Part shown: piece after piece, positions 45,981 through 53,695 of the stretch | How the letters are laid out: each line of letters begins with the position of its first letter | How positions within the stretch are numbered: the first letter of the stretch is position 1 | Assembly: GCF_014645735.1 (NCBI RefSeq) | Contig: NZ_BMMH01000023.1 | Location: 1-64,000 of the forward strand | Direction: 5' to 3' | DNA: 64,000 nt | From: Nocardia jinanensis | Lineage (GTDB): Bacteria; Actinomycetota; Actinomycetes; Mycobacteriales; Mycobacteriaceae | Made by a program: the position numbers and the translations under genes | The notes under the pieces: generated by a model | What the model saw: the letters and a program-made list of their open reading frames with translations, nothing else | Databases searched by the model: none | Told to the model about the DNA's origin: nothing

Positions 45981-47470
45981 CGAATTTCCTCCACAGTGGA
46001 TCGGCACAGCATCTCCAGGAGGGAATCCGAAACGTTCTCCCTGGATTCGGCTTGCGCCCATTGGTTCAGTTGTATGAGATCCGGATCGTCCGGGGCGGCA
46101 GCGGGCAGGATGTCGACAGCGCCCGGATAGACTGCACCGCGTGCGGCGTCCACGGTGACGGTGCGCCCGGCCAGCGGCATGAGCGTTCCGGTACCGCATC
46201 CCACCACGCAGGGCACCGCCATCTCCCGGCAGACGACGGCGGCATGCGAGGTGGACCCGCCGAGTTCGGTGATCACCGCGGCCGCGATCGCCATGGCCGC
46301 GACATCATCGGGATCGGTGGTGGGCCGGGCCAGGATCACCGCCTCGCCGCGGTCCGCTCGGGCCTCGGCATCATCGGCGTCGACGGCTACGACGCCGGTC
46401 GCGATGCCCGGGCAGGCCGGTTTACCGGAGACCAGTGGTGCGGTCACGCCGGCGGGGTCGAGGCGCGGCGACAGCATGGCCCGGATATGTTCCGGCTGCA
46501 CCCGGGCCAGCGCCTCACCGGCGGTGATAATTCCCGCACGCTGCAATGTCACTGCATGGCGGACGACCGCTTCGGGGGCACGGGTGGCCACCCGCGCCTG
46601 GAGCAACCACAGCACACCACCCTGCACCGTGTACTCGATGTCCTGCACATCGCGGGCATCGGCCTCCAACCGGGCCGCCGCCGCCAGCAGCTCGGTATAC
46701 ACCTCGGGCAACGCCACGGCCAGCTCGGACAGCGGACGCGCGTCGGCACGGCCGGACACCACATCCTCACCCTGACCGCGCGGCAGCCATTCGCCGTACG
46801 GTTCGGGAGCACCGGTGAGGGGGTTGCGGCTGAACAGCACGCCGGTGCCGGAATTGTCGTCGCGATTGCCGAAAACCATGGCCTGCACGGTCACCGCCGT
46901 ACCACCGTCGTGAGGCAGGCCGCGGCTGTCGCGGTAGGAACGTGCGCGCGGCGAGTTCCACGAATCGAGAACGGCCAGCATCGCGCAGCGCAGCTGCTCC
47001 CACGGGTCGGCAGGGGGCGGGTAACCGACGACCTTCTCGAACTGTTCGAGGAAGCGGCGGCGGGTGTCGGCGGCGTAGGCCGGGTCACCGCTCTCCGCGG
47101 CGAGCGCCTTTTCGACCTCATCGGTCATTCCGAGGTCGAGAACGGTGTCCATCATGCCCGGCATACTGGTCGCCGCGCCGGAACGCACCGAAACGAGTAG
47201 CGGGCGCTGTGCCACTCCGAAGCGGCGGCCGGTGGCCGATTCCAGTTCCGCCATGGCGGCGGGGATTCCGTCCCAGATCCCGGCGGGCAGGGCGCGGTCG
47301 GCCGAATGGTATCGACGGCAGACCTCGGTGGTGAGCACGAAGGCCGGCGGCACCGGGATCTGCAGAGTGCGCATCCGCTGGATGCTCCACGCCTTACCGC
47401 CCAGCACCTCTCGTCCAGCGGCGGTACGGCCGTCCAGCACCAGAATCGACGGATCTGCCGGTGTGGTCAC
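45977..47470 (-). CDS. pyruvate phosphate dikinase-like protein (ATP-grasp plus phosphohistidine domains)
   Basis: A 497-residue protein with the N-terminal ATP-grasp half of pyruvate phosphate dikinase (GGKAWSIQRM near the start; SVRSGAATSMPGMMDT, about residues 95-110; ATP-binding FSRNPLTGAPEPYGE) and a swivelling domain with GGSTSHAAVVCREMAVPCVV (about 402-421). The PEP/pyruvate TIM barrel of full dikinases is absent. It is similar in length to the short PpdK proteins of mycobacteria. Start GTG 47470 follows GGGAGGG, overlaps the upstream stop (GTGA), and ends overlapping the next start. It likely passes phosphate from ATP to the partner protein or directly to a small molecule. Confidence 0.88.
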   Translation of the reverse strand: MTTPADPSILVLDGRTAAGREVLGGKAWSIQRMRTLQIPVPPAFVLTTEVCRRYHSADRALPAGIWDGIPAAMAELESATGRRFGVAQRPLLVSVRSGAATSMPGMMDTVLDLGMTDEVEKALAAESGDPAYAADTRRRFLEQFEKVVGYPPPADPWEQLRCAMLAVLDSWNSPRARSYRDSRGLPHDGGTAVTVQAMVFGNRDDNSGTGVLFSRNPLTGAPEPYGEWLPRGQGEDVVSGRADARPLSELAVALPEVYTELLAAAARLEADARDVQDIEYTVQGGVLWLLQARVATRAPEAVVRHAVTLQRAGIITAGEALARVQPEHIRAMLSPRLDPAGVTAPLVSGKPACPGIATGVVAVDADDAEARADRGEAVILARPTTDPDDVAAMAIAAAVITELGGSTSHAAVVCREMAVPCVVGCGTGTLMPLAGRTVTVDAARGAVYPGAVDILPAAAPDDPDLIQLNQWAQAESRENVSDSLLEMLCRSTVEEIR

Positions 47471-48096
47471 TCTGCCCTCCCGGCGGCCGCTTCCTGCGCC
47501 CGGGACAGGCCCGACAGGCCGATCAGCTCCTCGTGCAGTTCGAACCAGACCGTGTGATAGCTGTCGACCATCGGCCGGGCCAGCCAGGAATGATCCCCGG
47601 CCCGCACCTTGCACAGGGCCGCACCGAACCGTTCGCGATAGCCGGACAGACGCGAGGCGAAACCGACCAACCGATCGAGCAAGGGAACCAGCTGCTGATG
47701 CAGCTCACCGAGCCGGAAGACGATCGCCGCGTCGTAGGCCGTATCGCTGTGATCGTTGGGGCGGGTGCCGTCGATCAGCTGCCAGTCGGTGACCAGCTGT
47801 TTGAACGTGGTGTTCAGCGCGTCGAATGCCTCGTGGTAAACGCCTTTCAGCGCTTCCTGATCGACAGTTGCGCGTTCGGCGGCCAGCAGTCTGTCCAGTT
47901 CGGCACGGCCGGGAGGGGTGAGTTTCAGCCGGGATCCGGCGCGGTCGAGGGCACCGGAGTCGACGAGTGCCGCGACGGTCGCGGCGGCATCGAGACCGCC
48001 GGCGGCGAGCAGATCGGCTTCGCTCGGCCGGCCCTTCAACTTGGCAGTCTGCAGAAGGATCAGGAGATCGGATGACTCGGATGACTCGGATGACAT
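47467..48096 (-). CDS. winged-helix protein in the dikinase operon
   Basis: A 209-residue protein. Residues 8-75 look like a MarR-type winged helix (LLILLQTAKLKGRPSEADLL, then LVDSGALDRAGSRLKLTPPG). Residues 90-200 form a helical domain containing LDRLVGFASRLSGYRERFGA and HTVWFELHEELIGL. It has a short SSESSESSD repeat at the N-terminus encoded by a 9-base duplication. It may be a regulator of the operon or a substrate-binding partner of the dikinase. Start ATG 48096 gives the shortest tail before the HTH. Four-base overlap with the PpdK-like gene. Confidence 0.75.
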   Translation of the reverse strand: MSSESSESSDLLILLQTAKLKGRPSEADLLAAGGLDAAATVAALVDSGALDRAGSRLKLTPPGRAELDRLLAAERATVDQEALKGVYHEAFDALNTTFKQLVTDWQLIDGTRPNDHSDTAYDAAIVFRLGELHQQLVPLLDRLVGFASRLSGYRERFGAALCKVRAGDHSWLARPMVDSYHTVWFELHEELIGLSGLSRAQEAAAGRAE

Positions 48097-48146
48097 TGAA
48101 GAGATCTCGTACTTTCGATGAACTGGACGGCGGGTATTTCGCATAC

Positions 48147-49046
48147 TCAAGCGACGCGGTGGACGACGCCCTGCTCGGTGAAGCCACCGCCACGGGCACC
48201 GTCATCGCTTTCGAGTGTCAAGAAATCGTCGTAGGCGCCGAAGGCCGGGCCCTCGGTCTCGGCCGGGCCCATCGGCACCCAGAATCCGCCGTGTCGCTCC
48301 CGGGTGTGCAGAGTGCGGATGCTGCCGTCGGCGAGGTCGAAGCGGATCCACAGCAATTGGGCGGCGGCATTGCGCGCGAGGTGCAGATCGGTGATCGGGG
48401 TGGCGGTTGTCTCCTCGACGAGGAAGCCGTGGCCGTTCTGCGTGCCGTCGATGCGCAGGAATTTCAATGCCGAGATGAAGTATGTATCGGTGACCGCAAC
48501 GAAGGTGGCGTATTCCGCCCACTGAGCTGATTCTTCGCGAAAACCCGAGCTGCGGTCCCGCATTCCGCGCGCACTGATACGAGTTGCCGTGCCGTCGATA
48601 CGCACTACGCCGGTCACGGACGCGGCCTGCTCGAAGTGCTGGAACGGCTTACCCGGGACCAGTGCAGGGATGAGGTCGACCGTCGAATAGTCGAGGGGGA
48701 TGAACAACGGGGTGGTGCTGAATTCGGCCTGTACGGCCGCGTTGTCGACCGTGAAGTTGCCGTCGAGCCCGAAATCAATGCTCTTGCTGCGGAAGGTGCC
48801 TTCATCCAGCGGTTCCACAATTTCGGTAGTACGCCCGGCCACCGAGACGCTGAACCGGGCCCGGCGGGCGCTCGGCGCATTGGGCGAGGTCGATACATGA
48901 AGGGAACCGAACACCTGAGATTCGCTGTCCCAGAATGCCAGGAAGGCATTGTCTTTCCACACCGGATCGTCCGCGGCGGCAGCGTCGGCGGGAATCGGCT
49001 CGGCCAGTCTACCCCACGGATTTTCGGTAGATGCAGAGACTGTCAT
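48147..49046 (-). CDS. conserved protein, CrtC/AttH lipocalin-like
   Basis: A 299-residue soluble beta-rich protein. The segment DNAFLAFWDSESQVFGSLHV (about residues 33-52) and the pattern of paired beta strands resemble the lipocalin-like fold of hydroxyneurosporene synthase/AttH proteins that bind hydrophobic small molecules; the match is weak. No signal peptide. Start ATG 49046 has AAAGG about 9 bases upstream. First gene of the operon with the winged-helix, PpdK-like and phosphotransferase-like genes, 50 bases before the second gene, which suggests a hydrophobic substrate for the whole set. Confidence 0.6.
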   Translation of the reverse strand: MTVSASTENPWGRLAEPIPADAAAADDPVWKDNAFLAFWDSESQVFGSLHVSTSPNAPSARRARFSVSVAGRTTEIVEPLDEGTFRSKSIDFGLDGNFTVDNAAVQAEFSTTPLFIPLDYSTVDLIPALVPGKPFQHFEQAASVTGVVRIDGTATRISARGMRDRSSGFREESAQWAEYATFVAVTDTYFISALKFLRIDGTQNGHGFLVEETTATPITDLHLARNAAAQLLWIRFDLADGSIRTLHTRERHGGFWVPMGPAETEGPAFGAYDDFLTLESDDGARGGGFTEQGVVHRVA

Positions 49047-49634
49047 CGATGAGCCTTTCGACAAGCGGGTGGCGGCGACCGTGGACCTTGTTCCGGTGGC
49101 GCGGACTCCGATGTGCGCGCCTCGCCAGGTGTTTCGCCGGAGCAGATTACTCGAAATTACAGATCCGTGCCGACCAACGTGCGAGCACGATGTGCGAGCG
49201 GCCGGTTCGAAGCGATGTTTCCCGCTGCCCTATGTGAGACGCCGTGTTGTGAACGACACTGGTGCGGCCAGCAGGCGTCTGGTTACTGGCGGTCCGGCCG
49301 AGACGAGCGCAGCCGACTTCGCGGCAACCACGCCGCCGTCTACCACAGCACGGCAAAACCATGCAAAGCCGGCAACCGATCCAGTCCCCGGTCCAGGACC
49401 GGGTCGACGATCCCCATCACCTCGAACAACTCCAAGGACCGCGTGCACGGTGAATGCCCGAGACGTGGTGACCGGGGGCGTGGAGTGTGTCGATCACACA
49501 GTCACGTCTATGGTGTCGGGGTGACCGACCGCCGCAACCCCACTGGGATCTGGAACTCGTGCCGCGATCGGGTGCGCTGATCGCACCCTGCGAATGCGGC
49601 GAGGACGACCCTGCCGCATTCGACAAAGCCGCGA
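49047..49634. other. 588-bp region with no recognisable gene
   Basis: Frames here are short or lack ribosome sites and family features. The right-hand end should contain the promoter of the leftward dikinase operon. Codon bias drops compared with the flanks, in keeping with decayed DNA. Confidence 0.45.
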
Positions 49635-49805
49635 TCAACAAGAACCGCGCGGGACTACGCCGAAAGGCTGAGCCACCGACAGCACCGAACGCTCTTCGGG
49701 CCACACGATCCGAAAACCGAGACGCCGCGCGAAGCTCGCCACCCGCGCCCGATCCCACCCGGGCGCAGCGCTCACATCGTCGTCGACCCAACCGAACGGC
49801 GCTGA
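49635..49805 (-). pseudogene. gene fragment, N-terminal part of a small hypothetical protein
   Basis: A GC-third-rich minus-strand frame encodes FGWVDDDVSAAPGW and FARRLGFRIVWPEERSVLSV, which reads like real protein, but an in-frame TGA directly precedes it and there is no start codon. After SVLSV the sequence loses sense and stops at 49635. It is probably the remaining 56 codons of a disrupted gene; function unknown. Confidence 0.4.
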
Positions 49806-49818
49806 TCAGCAGTCGAGT

Positions 49819-50265
49819 CTACCCAGCCAATTGTGCGTTCCAGTCGCCCTCGTCCGGTGCACGATCGAACAATTGCGGGTTGGGGAGCCGGTTGGTCGGG
49901 CCGTATCTCCGATACAACGCTCCCGCGGCGCCGTCGATCGCGCCGATGCCGTTCAGCGCCCAAAGATCCCACATGTCACGTGATGCGCGCCGGTTGTGCC
50001 ATGTTGCGGTCTTCCCTGCAACGAAAGCCGGCAATGTGGGCACGAGAAGTTCGGCTGATGGCACGTCACTGTAGCGCTGCTCGAGCTCGCGGAGTTCGGT
50101 CGGCCACACCGGTCTGCCACGTGCCGACAGCAACTGGATCTTGACAGACACACCGGATGCGGAGCGAAGATGCGCGGCTCCAGTATCCGGGACATTGCTC
50201 AACGACGGTGCCCATTCCAGCCGACCGGCGACGAACGAGTCGATATCCCGCGTGCAACGACTCAC
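49819..50265 (-). pseudogene. truncated AbiEii-type nucleotidyltransferase toxin
   Basis: 148 codons match the C-terminal half of AbiEii/AbiGii toxins, with EQRYSDVPSAELLVPTLPAF, VAGKTATWHNRRASRDMWDLW and ALYRRYGPTNRLPNPQLF. The N-terminal nucleotidyltransferase core (GG[ST]-type and acidic metal ligands) is absent, and there is no AbiEi antitoxin beside it. The frame ends at a TAG after WNAQLAG, where family members normally continue; the DNA after the stop still reads TRLLIS in frame. It is therefore shortened at both ends and should be inactive. Confidence 0.65.
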
Positions 50266-50292
50266 TTGGCGGCTGACCGATACACCGGTCGG

Positions 50293-50727
50293 CTAGAGAT
50301 CATCGGGCAACAGGCGGAACGCGGCATCACCGGTGAGCGGGCTGATTGCGCGGAAAACACGTCGGTCGAGAGTCGATACCGCCACGGTTTCGTAGCGTTC
50401 GGCCAATGAAACATTGGTGGCATCTGTGAGATCCAGGCGCAAGGCCAGGTATCTGTTCTGCACCCTGCGTGCGACCCGCAACAAGTCCACCGAGACCGTG
50501 GGCACTTCGATGCGTCCGGTGCGCTCTTGGGCCAATAACCAATCATTCACCGCATATGCGGCTCGGCGATCGAGATTTCGGGTGGTGATGTGTTCGACTT
50601 CGAGCAACACGAGTGGAGAGACGATGGTCAGCGCCGCCTGCTGCAGCGCTGCGCGCGCGCAGACATGCTCGGGATCCGCGGAGTTGAAAGCGGCGACCAG
50701 ACCCGAGGTGTCGCCGATCACGATCAT
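50293..50727 (-). CDS. PIN domain ribonuclease toxin (VapC-like)
   Basis: A 144-residue PIN-fold endoribonuclease, toxin of a type II toxin-antitoxin pair. The acidic metal site is visible as IGDTSGLVAAF (Asp at about residue 6), LLEVEH (Glu about 43), DLTDATNVSLA (Asp about 98) and VSTLDRRVF (Asp about 119). ATG 50727 overlaps the antitoxin stop by four bases (ATGA). Confidence 0.88.
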   Translation of the reverse strand: MIVIGDTSGLVAAFNSADPEHVCARAALQQAALTIVSPLVLLEVEHITTRNLDRRAAYAVNDWLLAQERTGRIEVPTVSVDLLRVARRVQNRYLALRLDLTDATNVSLAERYETVAVSTLDRRVFRAISPLTGDAAFRLLPDDL

Positions 50728-50975
50728 CCAGCATCGGATTCGGTGTCGGTGATCGCTTCTCGTACAGTGCTATCGATCTCATCCGCCGACACCGAATGCC
50801 CGTAGTCGAGTACGGGGATATCCCACTCCTCATCCCATCGGCGACTGCGTATCGCGGCCAGATGAAAAGCTTCACGAAAATACTCGGACTCCGGCCGCCC
50901 TTCACGTGCCGCGGCCATCTTCACCAGCGCGAGGTCGGCCTCGTCGACCATGACCGTCGTCTTCTTCAGACCCAT
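50724..50975 (-). CDS. antitoxin, ribbon-helix-helix type
   Basis: An 83-residue antitoxin to the PIN toxin. The N-terminal 45 residues are ribbon-helix-helix-like (MGLKKTTVMVDEADLALVKM, then EGRPESEYFREAF). The acidic C-terminus (DEEWDIPVLDYGHSVSADE) should wrap the toxin. Start ATG 50975 follows a perfect inverted repeat by 3 bases and has no ribosome site, so the message may be leaderless and self-repressed. The frame extends upstream to 51116, but that part is not coding. Confidence 0.82.
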   Translation of the reverse strand: MGLKKTTVMVDEADLALVKMAAAREGRPESEYFREAFHLAAIRSRRWDEEWDIPVLDYGHSVSADEIDSTVREAITDTESDAG

Positions 50976-50978
50976 AAG

Positions 50979-51000
50979 GTTATGGTACCCGCACCATAAC
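50979..51000 (-). promoter_or_regulatory. operator of the toxin-antitoxin pair
   Basis: GTTATGGT-N6-ACCATAAC is a perfect 8-bp inverted repeat centred 14 bases before the antitoxin start. Its AT-rich halves also give TATGGT-like -10 elements in an otherwise GC-rich stretch. It is a typical site for antitoxin autorepression. Confidence 0.65.
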
Positions 51001-51125
51001 ATCGTGGGGAGCGCAACATATCGCCCGCGCTCCTCAGATCCGGTATGAACCCACGATGACCAGGCGTTTTCCGGTTGCCCATGTTTTGCGCGTCCTACCG
51101 AGGGCAAGCGACGCATTTCTGCAGT

Positions 51126-51551
51126 TCAGCGCTTCTTTTCTGATCCATGGATTGTTCTGAATCGCCGACGAGACGGAAAATCTGCAGGTCGAACTGTTGT
51201 CCGGTGCGGGAATGGCAGCGATTCCGCCAGTGGCCGCCGGCGGCGCCCGGGTCGCAACGCCGCCGCACGGATCGTGACAGCGGACCCAGCCACGCCGCCG
51301 GTCGCAGCGGTCCACAGCACAGGCAGGACCGGAACAGGCACGAACGTTTCGTATCGGGTGGACGTTGGTGACGGTGGTGCGGCGCGAAGTGTCTCGGTGG
51401 GCAACGAATCGGATCCTCGCAGGGGCTTGCGCCTCTGCTCTGCTGCTGCGGAGCGTTCCAAAGTGGCGAGGTCGATCTTCTTCATCGACTCCAATGCTTT
51501 GTTGACGCGGTCTGCGCGGGCGGGGTCGGCGGGGCGAATCAAAGGCGGCAC
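51126..51551 (-). CDS. uncertain hypothetical protein
   Basis: A 141-residue frame from GTG 51551. The first 45 residues (PADPARADRVNKALESMKKI) have normal codon use and look helical; the rest is Pro/Arg-rich with one hydrophobic stretch (VLPVLWTAATGGVAG). There is no ribosome site and no recognised domain. It may be a decayed gene between the antitoxin and the small membrane proteins. The remaining 51001-51668 sequence shows nothing else. Confidence 0.25.
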   Translation of the reverse strand: MPPLIRPADPARADRVNKALESMKKIDLATLERSAAAEQRRKPLRGSDSLPTETLRAAPPSPTSTRYETFVPVPVLPVLWTAATGGVAGSAVTIRAAALRPGRRRRPLAESLPFPHRTTVRPADFPSRRRFRTIHGSEKKR

Positions 51552-51668
51552 CGGTGCGGCCAGGCAGACAGTACGGCCGGCAGACTGGACCCGGCGGTGA
51601 CCGGACGCAGCCGTTTCGATCCACTTGCCTGCCGCTTCGCGCGCCGCGGCAGCGGTACGCTGCCGATC

Positions 51669-52082
51669 ATGGCAGCCGAATCGAGCCCGTCGGCCGATGG
51701 GGGTTTTCTTCGGCCGGCAATATGGGTGGGTGTCGGGCTCGTCATCGCCACACTCGGTGCCCGCACCCGTCCATTCGATTGGGCGGCAACGGCTTTGATC
51801 GCCGGGATTGCCGGTGTCCTGCTCGCGCGGGCGGTCCGTAGTCCGTCCGAGCCAGTCTCAGCAGATGCACGCTTGCGTAACGGCTTATTGCTGTGGTTGG
51901 GCCTGCTACTGGCAGTTTCGGGCTGGGAGCTGTTCGCGCTGTCGCGGCAGGAGTCCTGGGACGTACCGGATCCGTCCCATCCCACCTTGTCCACACTGCT
52001 GGATCCGGCGCTCGACCAGGGCCCGGGCCGCTGGGCCGGATGGCTGATATGGCTGGCCCTCGGGTGGCGGCTGCTGCGATGA
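51669..52082 (+). CDS. small integral membrane protein
   Basis: A 137-residue protein with four hydrophobic helices (about residues 17-31, 38-55, 75-92, and 115-135 with WAGWLIWLALGWRLL). No recognised catalytic motif. ATG 51669 is chosen because it gives a compact protein; the frame opens earlier but without coding character. Its stop overlaps the ATG of the next gene (ATGA, 52079-52082), so the two are translated together and probably form a membrane pair. Confidence 0.75.
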   Translation: MAAESSPSADGGFLRPAIWVGVGLVIATLGARTRPFDWAATALIAGIAGVLLARAVRSPSEPVSADARLRNGLLLWLGLLLAVSGWELFALSRQESWDVPDPSHPTLSTLLDPALDQGPGRWAGWLIWLALGWRLLR

Positions 52083-52279
52083 CCGGCCGGACACTTGTTC
52101 TCATCGGGTTCGCAGCCCTCGCCATCGCGGGGGTGCTGGCCGAGCTCACGGCTCGCCGCCACCCACAACGCTTCACGACTCTCGGCGAAACCCTCCACCT
52201 GCTGCAACGATCCCGCATGCTGCGAATACTCACCATCCTGGTGTGGGCCTGGCTGGGCTGGCATTTCCTGGCCCGCTGA
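52079..52279 (+). CDS. DUF6186-like small membrane protein
   Basis: A 66-residue protein with two membrane helices (LVLIGFAALAIAGVLAEL and ILTILVWAWLGWHFLAR) around a short basic loop. Length and the closing WLGWHF[LF]AR match actinobacterial DUF6186 proteins as I remember them. Function unknown. Four-base overlap with the upstream membrane gene. Confidence 0.75.
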   Translation: MTGRTLVLIGFAALAIAGVLAELTARRHPQRFTTLGETLHLLQRSRMLRILTILVWAWLGWHFLAR

Positions 52280-52354
52280 GCGTGCGCCCGAACCACCTCG
52301 AGCTGCGCTGATCATCGCTCGATCCGGCCAGCGCCTGGTGGTAGCGTTCTTTTC

Positions 52355-53449
52355 ATGACCGTCACGGTCCTGCTCGGTGGTGACGTCATGCTCGGCCGCG
52401 GCGTCGATCAGCTGCTGCCACGACCTGGGCACCCGGAATTACAGGAAGCGTGTGTCCGGGATGCCCGGCGCTACGTCGAACTGGCCGAACAAGCCAATGG
52501 GCCGATTCCGCGACCCTACGGTTTCACCCGGCCCTGGGGCGAGGTGACCCATATCCTCGACGAACTCGCGCCCGACGTGCGGCTGGTCAACCTGGAAACC
52601 GCCATCACCGCGGACGGCAGTTTCGCACCCGGCAAAGGGGTCCACTATCGGATGCACCCCGGCAATCTCCCGGCGCTCGCCGCACTCCGCCCCGATGCCT
52701 GTGCACTGAGCAACAACCATTCCCTCGATTTCGGTATCCGCGGACTGGCCGACACTCTTCACGCACTGTCCGGTGCGAATATCCGCGCCGTCGGTGCGGG
52801 CGCGAACCTCGCTGCCGCACAGCAACCGGCGGCAGTACCGGCCCCGGGTGGGCGCAGGGTACTGATCGCGTCGTTATCCACCTTGTCCAGCGGCGTGCCC
52901 GCACACTGGGCCGCGGACAGCGACCACCCGGGTATCTGGCTGATGGACCATCCCTCCGTCCGGCACGCCGACGAGGTGGCCGCCCGGTTCTCGCTCCGGT
53001 TCCGCAGCGGTGACCTCACCATCGTGTCGGTGCACTGGGGGCCCAACTGGGGATACGGAACCGGCCTGAGCGAGCGGCAGTTCGCCCACCGGCTGATCGA
53101 CGCCGGCCTGGATATCGTGCACGGCCATTCCGCGCACCACCCCCGCCCGATCGAAATCTACCGGGGCAGACCCATCCTGTACGGCTGCGGCGATGTCATC
53201 GACGACTACGAGGGCATCGGCGGCCACGGGTCCTACCGGCCGGAGCTGCGGCTGCTGTACCTCGTCACCCTCGACGCCAGCGGACCCGCCGCAGTGCGCA
53301 TGCTGCCGCTGCGTATCCGGCACTTACAACTCGAGCGAACCGGGCCCGCCGATACCCGGTGGCTACGAACCATGCTCGGCGATATCAGCCGCCGGTTCGG
53401 CACCCGGATCACCACCGGACCCGACGATCTGCTGACCGCCTACCAGTAG
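52355..53449 (+). CDS. CapA family protein (metallophosphatase-like)
   Basis: A 364-residue protein of the CapA/PgsA family, a calcineurin-like fold linked to poly-gamma-glutamate capsule synthesis. Motifs: LLGGDVMLGRGVD (about residues 6-18), NLETAIT (about 79-85), SNNHSLDFG (about 118-126), SVHWGPNWG (about 225-233) and the metal-ligand end HGHSAHHPRPIE (about 251-262) with YGCGDVIDDYEG. No signal peptide or anchor is present and no other capsule gene is near, so the role may differ from capsule export. Start ATG 52355, 75 bases after the small membrane gene on the same strand. Confidence 0.88.
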   Translation: MTVTVLLGGDVMLGRGVDQLLPRPGHPELQEACVRDARRYVELAEQANGPIPRPYGFTRPWGEVTHILDELAPDVRLVNLETAITADGSFAPGKGVHYRMHPGNLPALAALRPDACALSNNHSLDFGIRGLADTLHALSGANIRAVGAGANLAAAQQPAAVPAPGGRRVLIASLSTLSSGVPAHWAADSDHPGIWLMDHPSVRHADEVAARFSLRFRSGDLTIVSVHWGPNWGYGTGLSERQFAHRLIDAGLDIVHGHSAHHPRPIEIYRGRPILYGCGDVIDDYEGIGGHGSYRPELRLLYLVTLDASGPAAVRMLPLRIRHLQLERTGPADTRWLRTMLGDISRRFGTRITTGPDDLLTAYQ

Positions 53450-53695
53450 CCGCCCCGGAACATGCGGCCGGTACGGCCCCGCAGTCGGTCATCGGCATAC
53501 GATCAGAAGCACTGGGCAACAGAGGGCTGATAAACCGACGCCGGCACGCCACCAGCCGCCATCGATCCATCCACGCCACCGCCGACACCGGAGCCGACCA
53601 TCAGTGATGGAGCAGTCAGCTGCGGCCCGGGGTTGTCGACGTGAAAGTATCGGCGCAGCGGCATTCGGCCGAGGACACCGAGGGGCGGTTGCGGT

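Noticed and set aside
51539..52432. 297-residue antisense frame over the small membrane genes
   Set aside because: Ser/Arg/Pro-rich shadow; the plus-strand frames have membrane helices and a four-base overlap.
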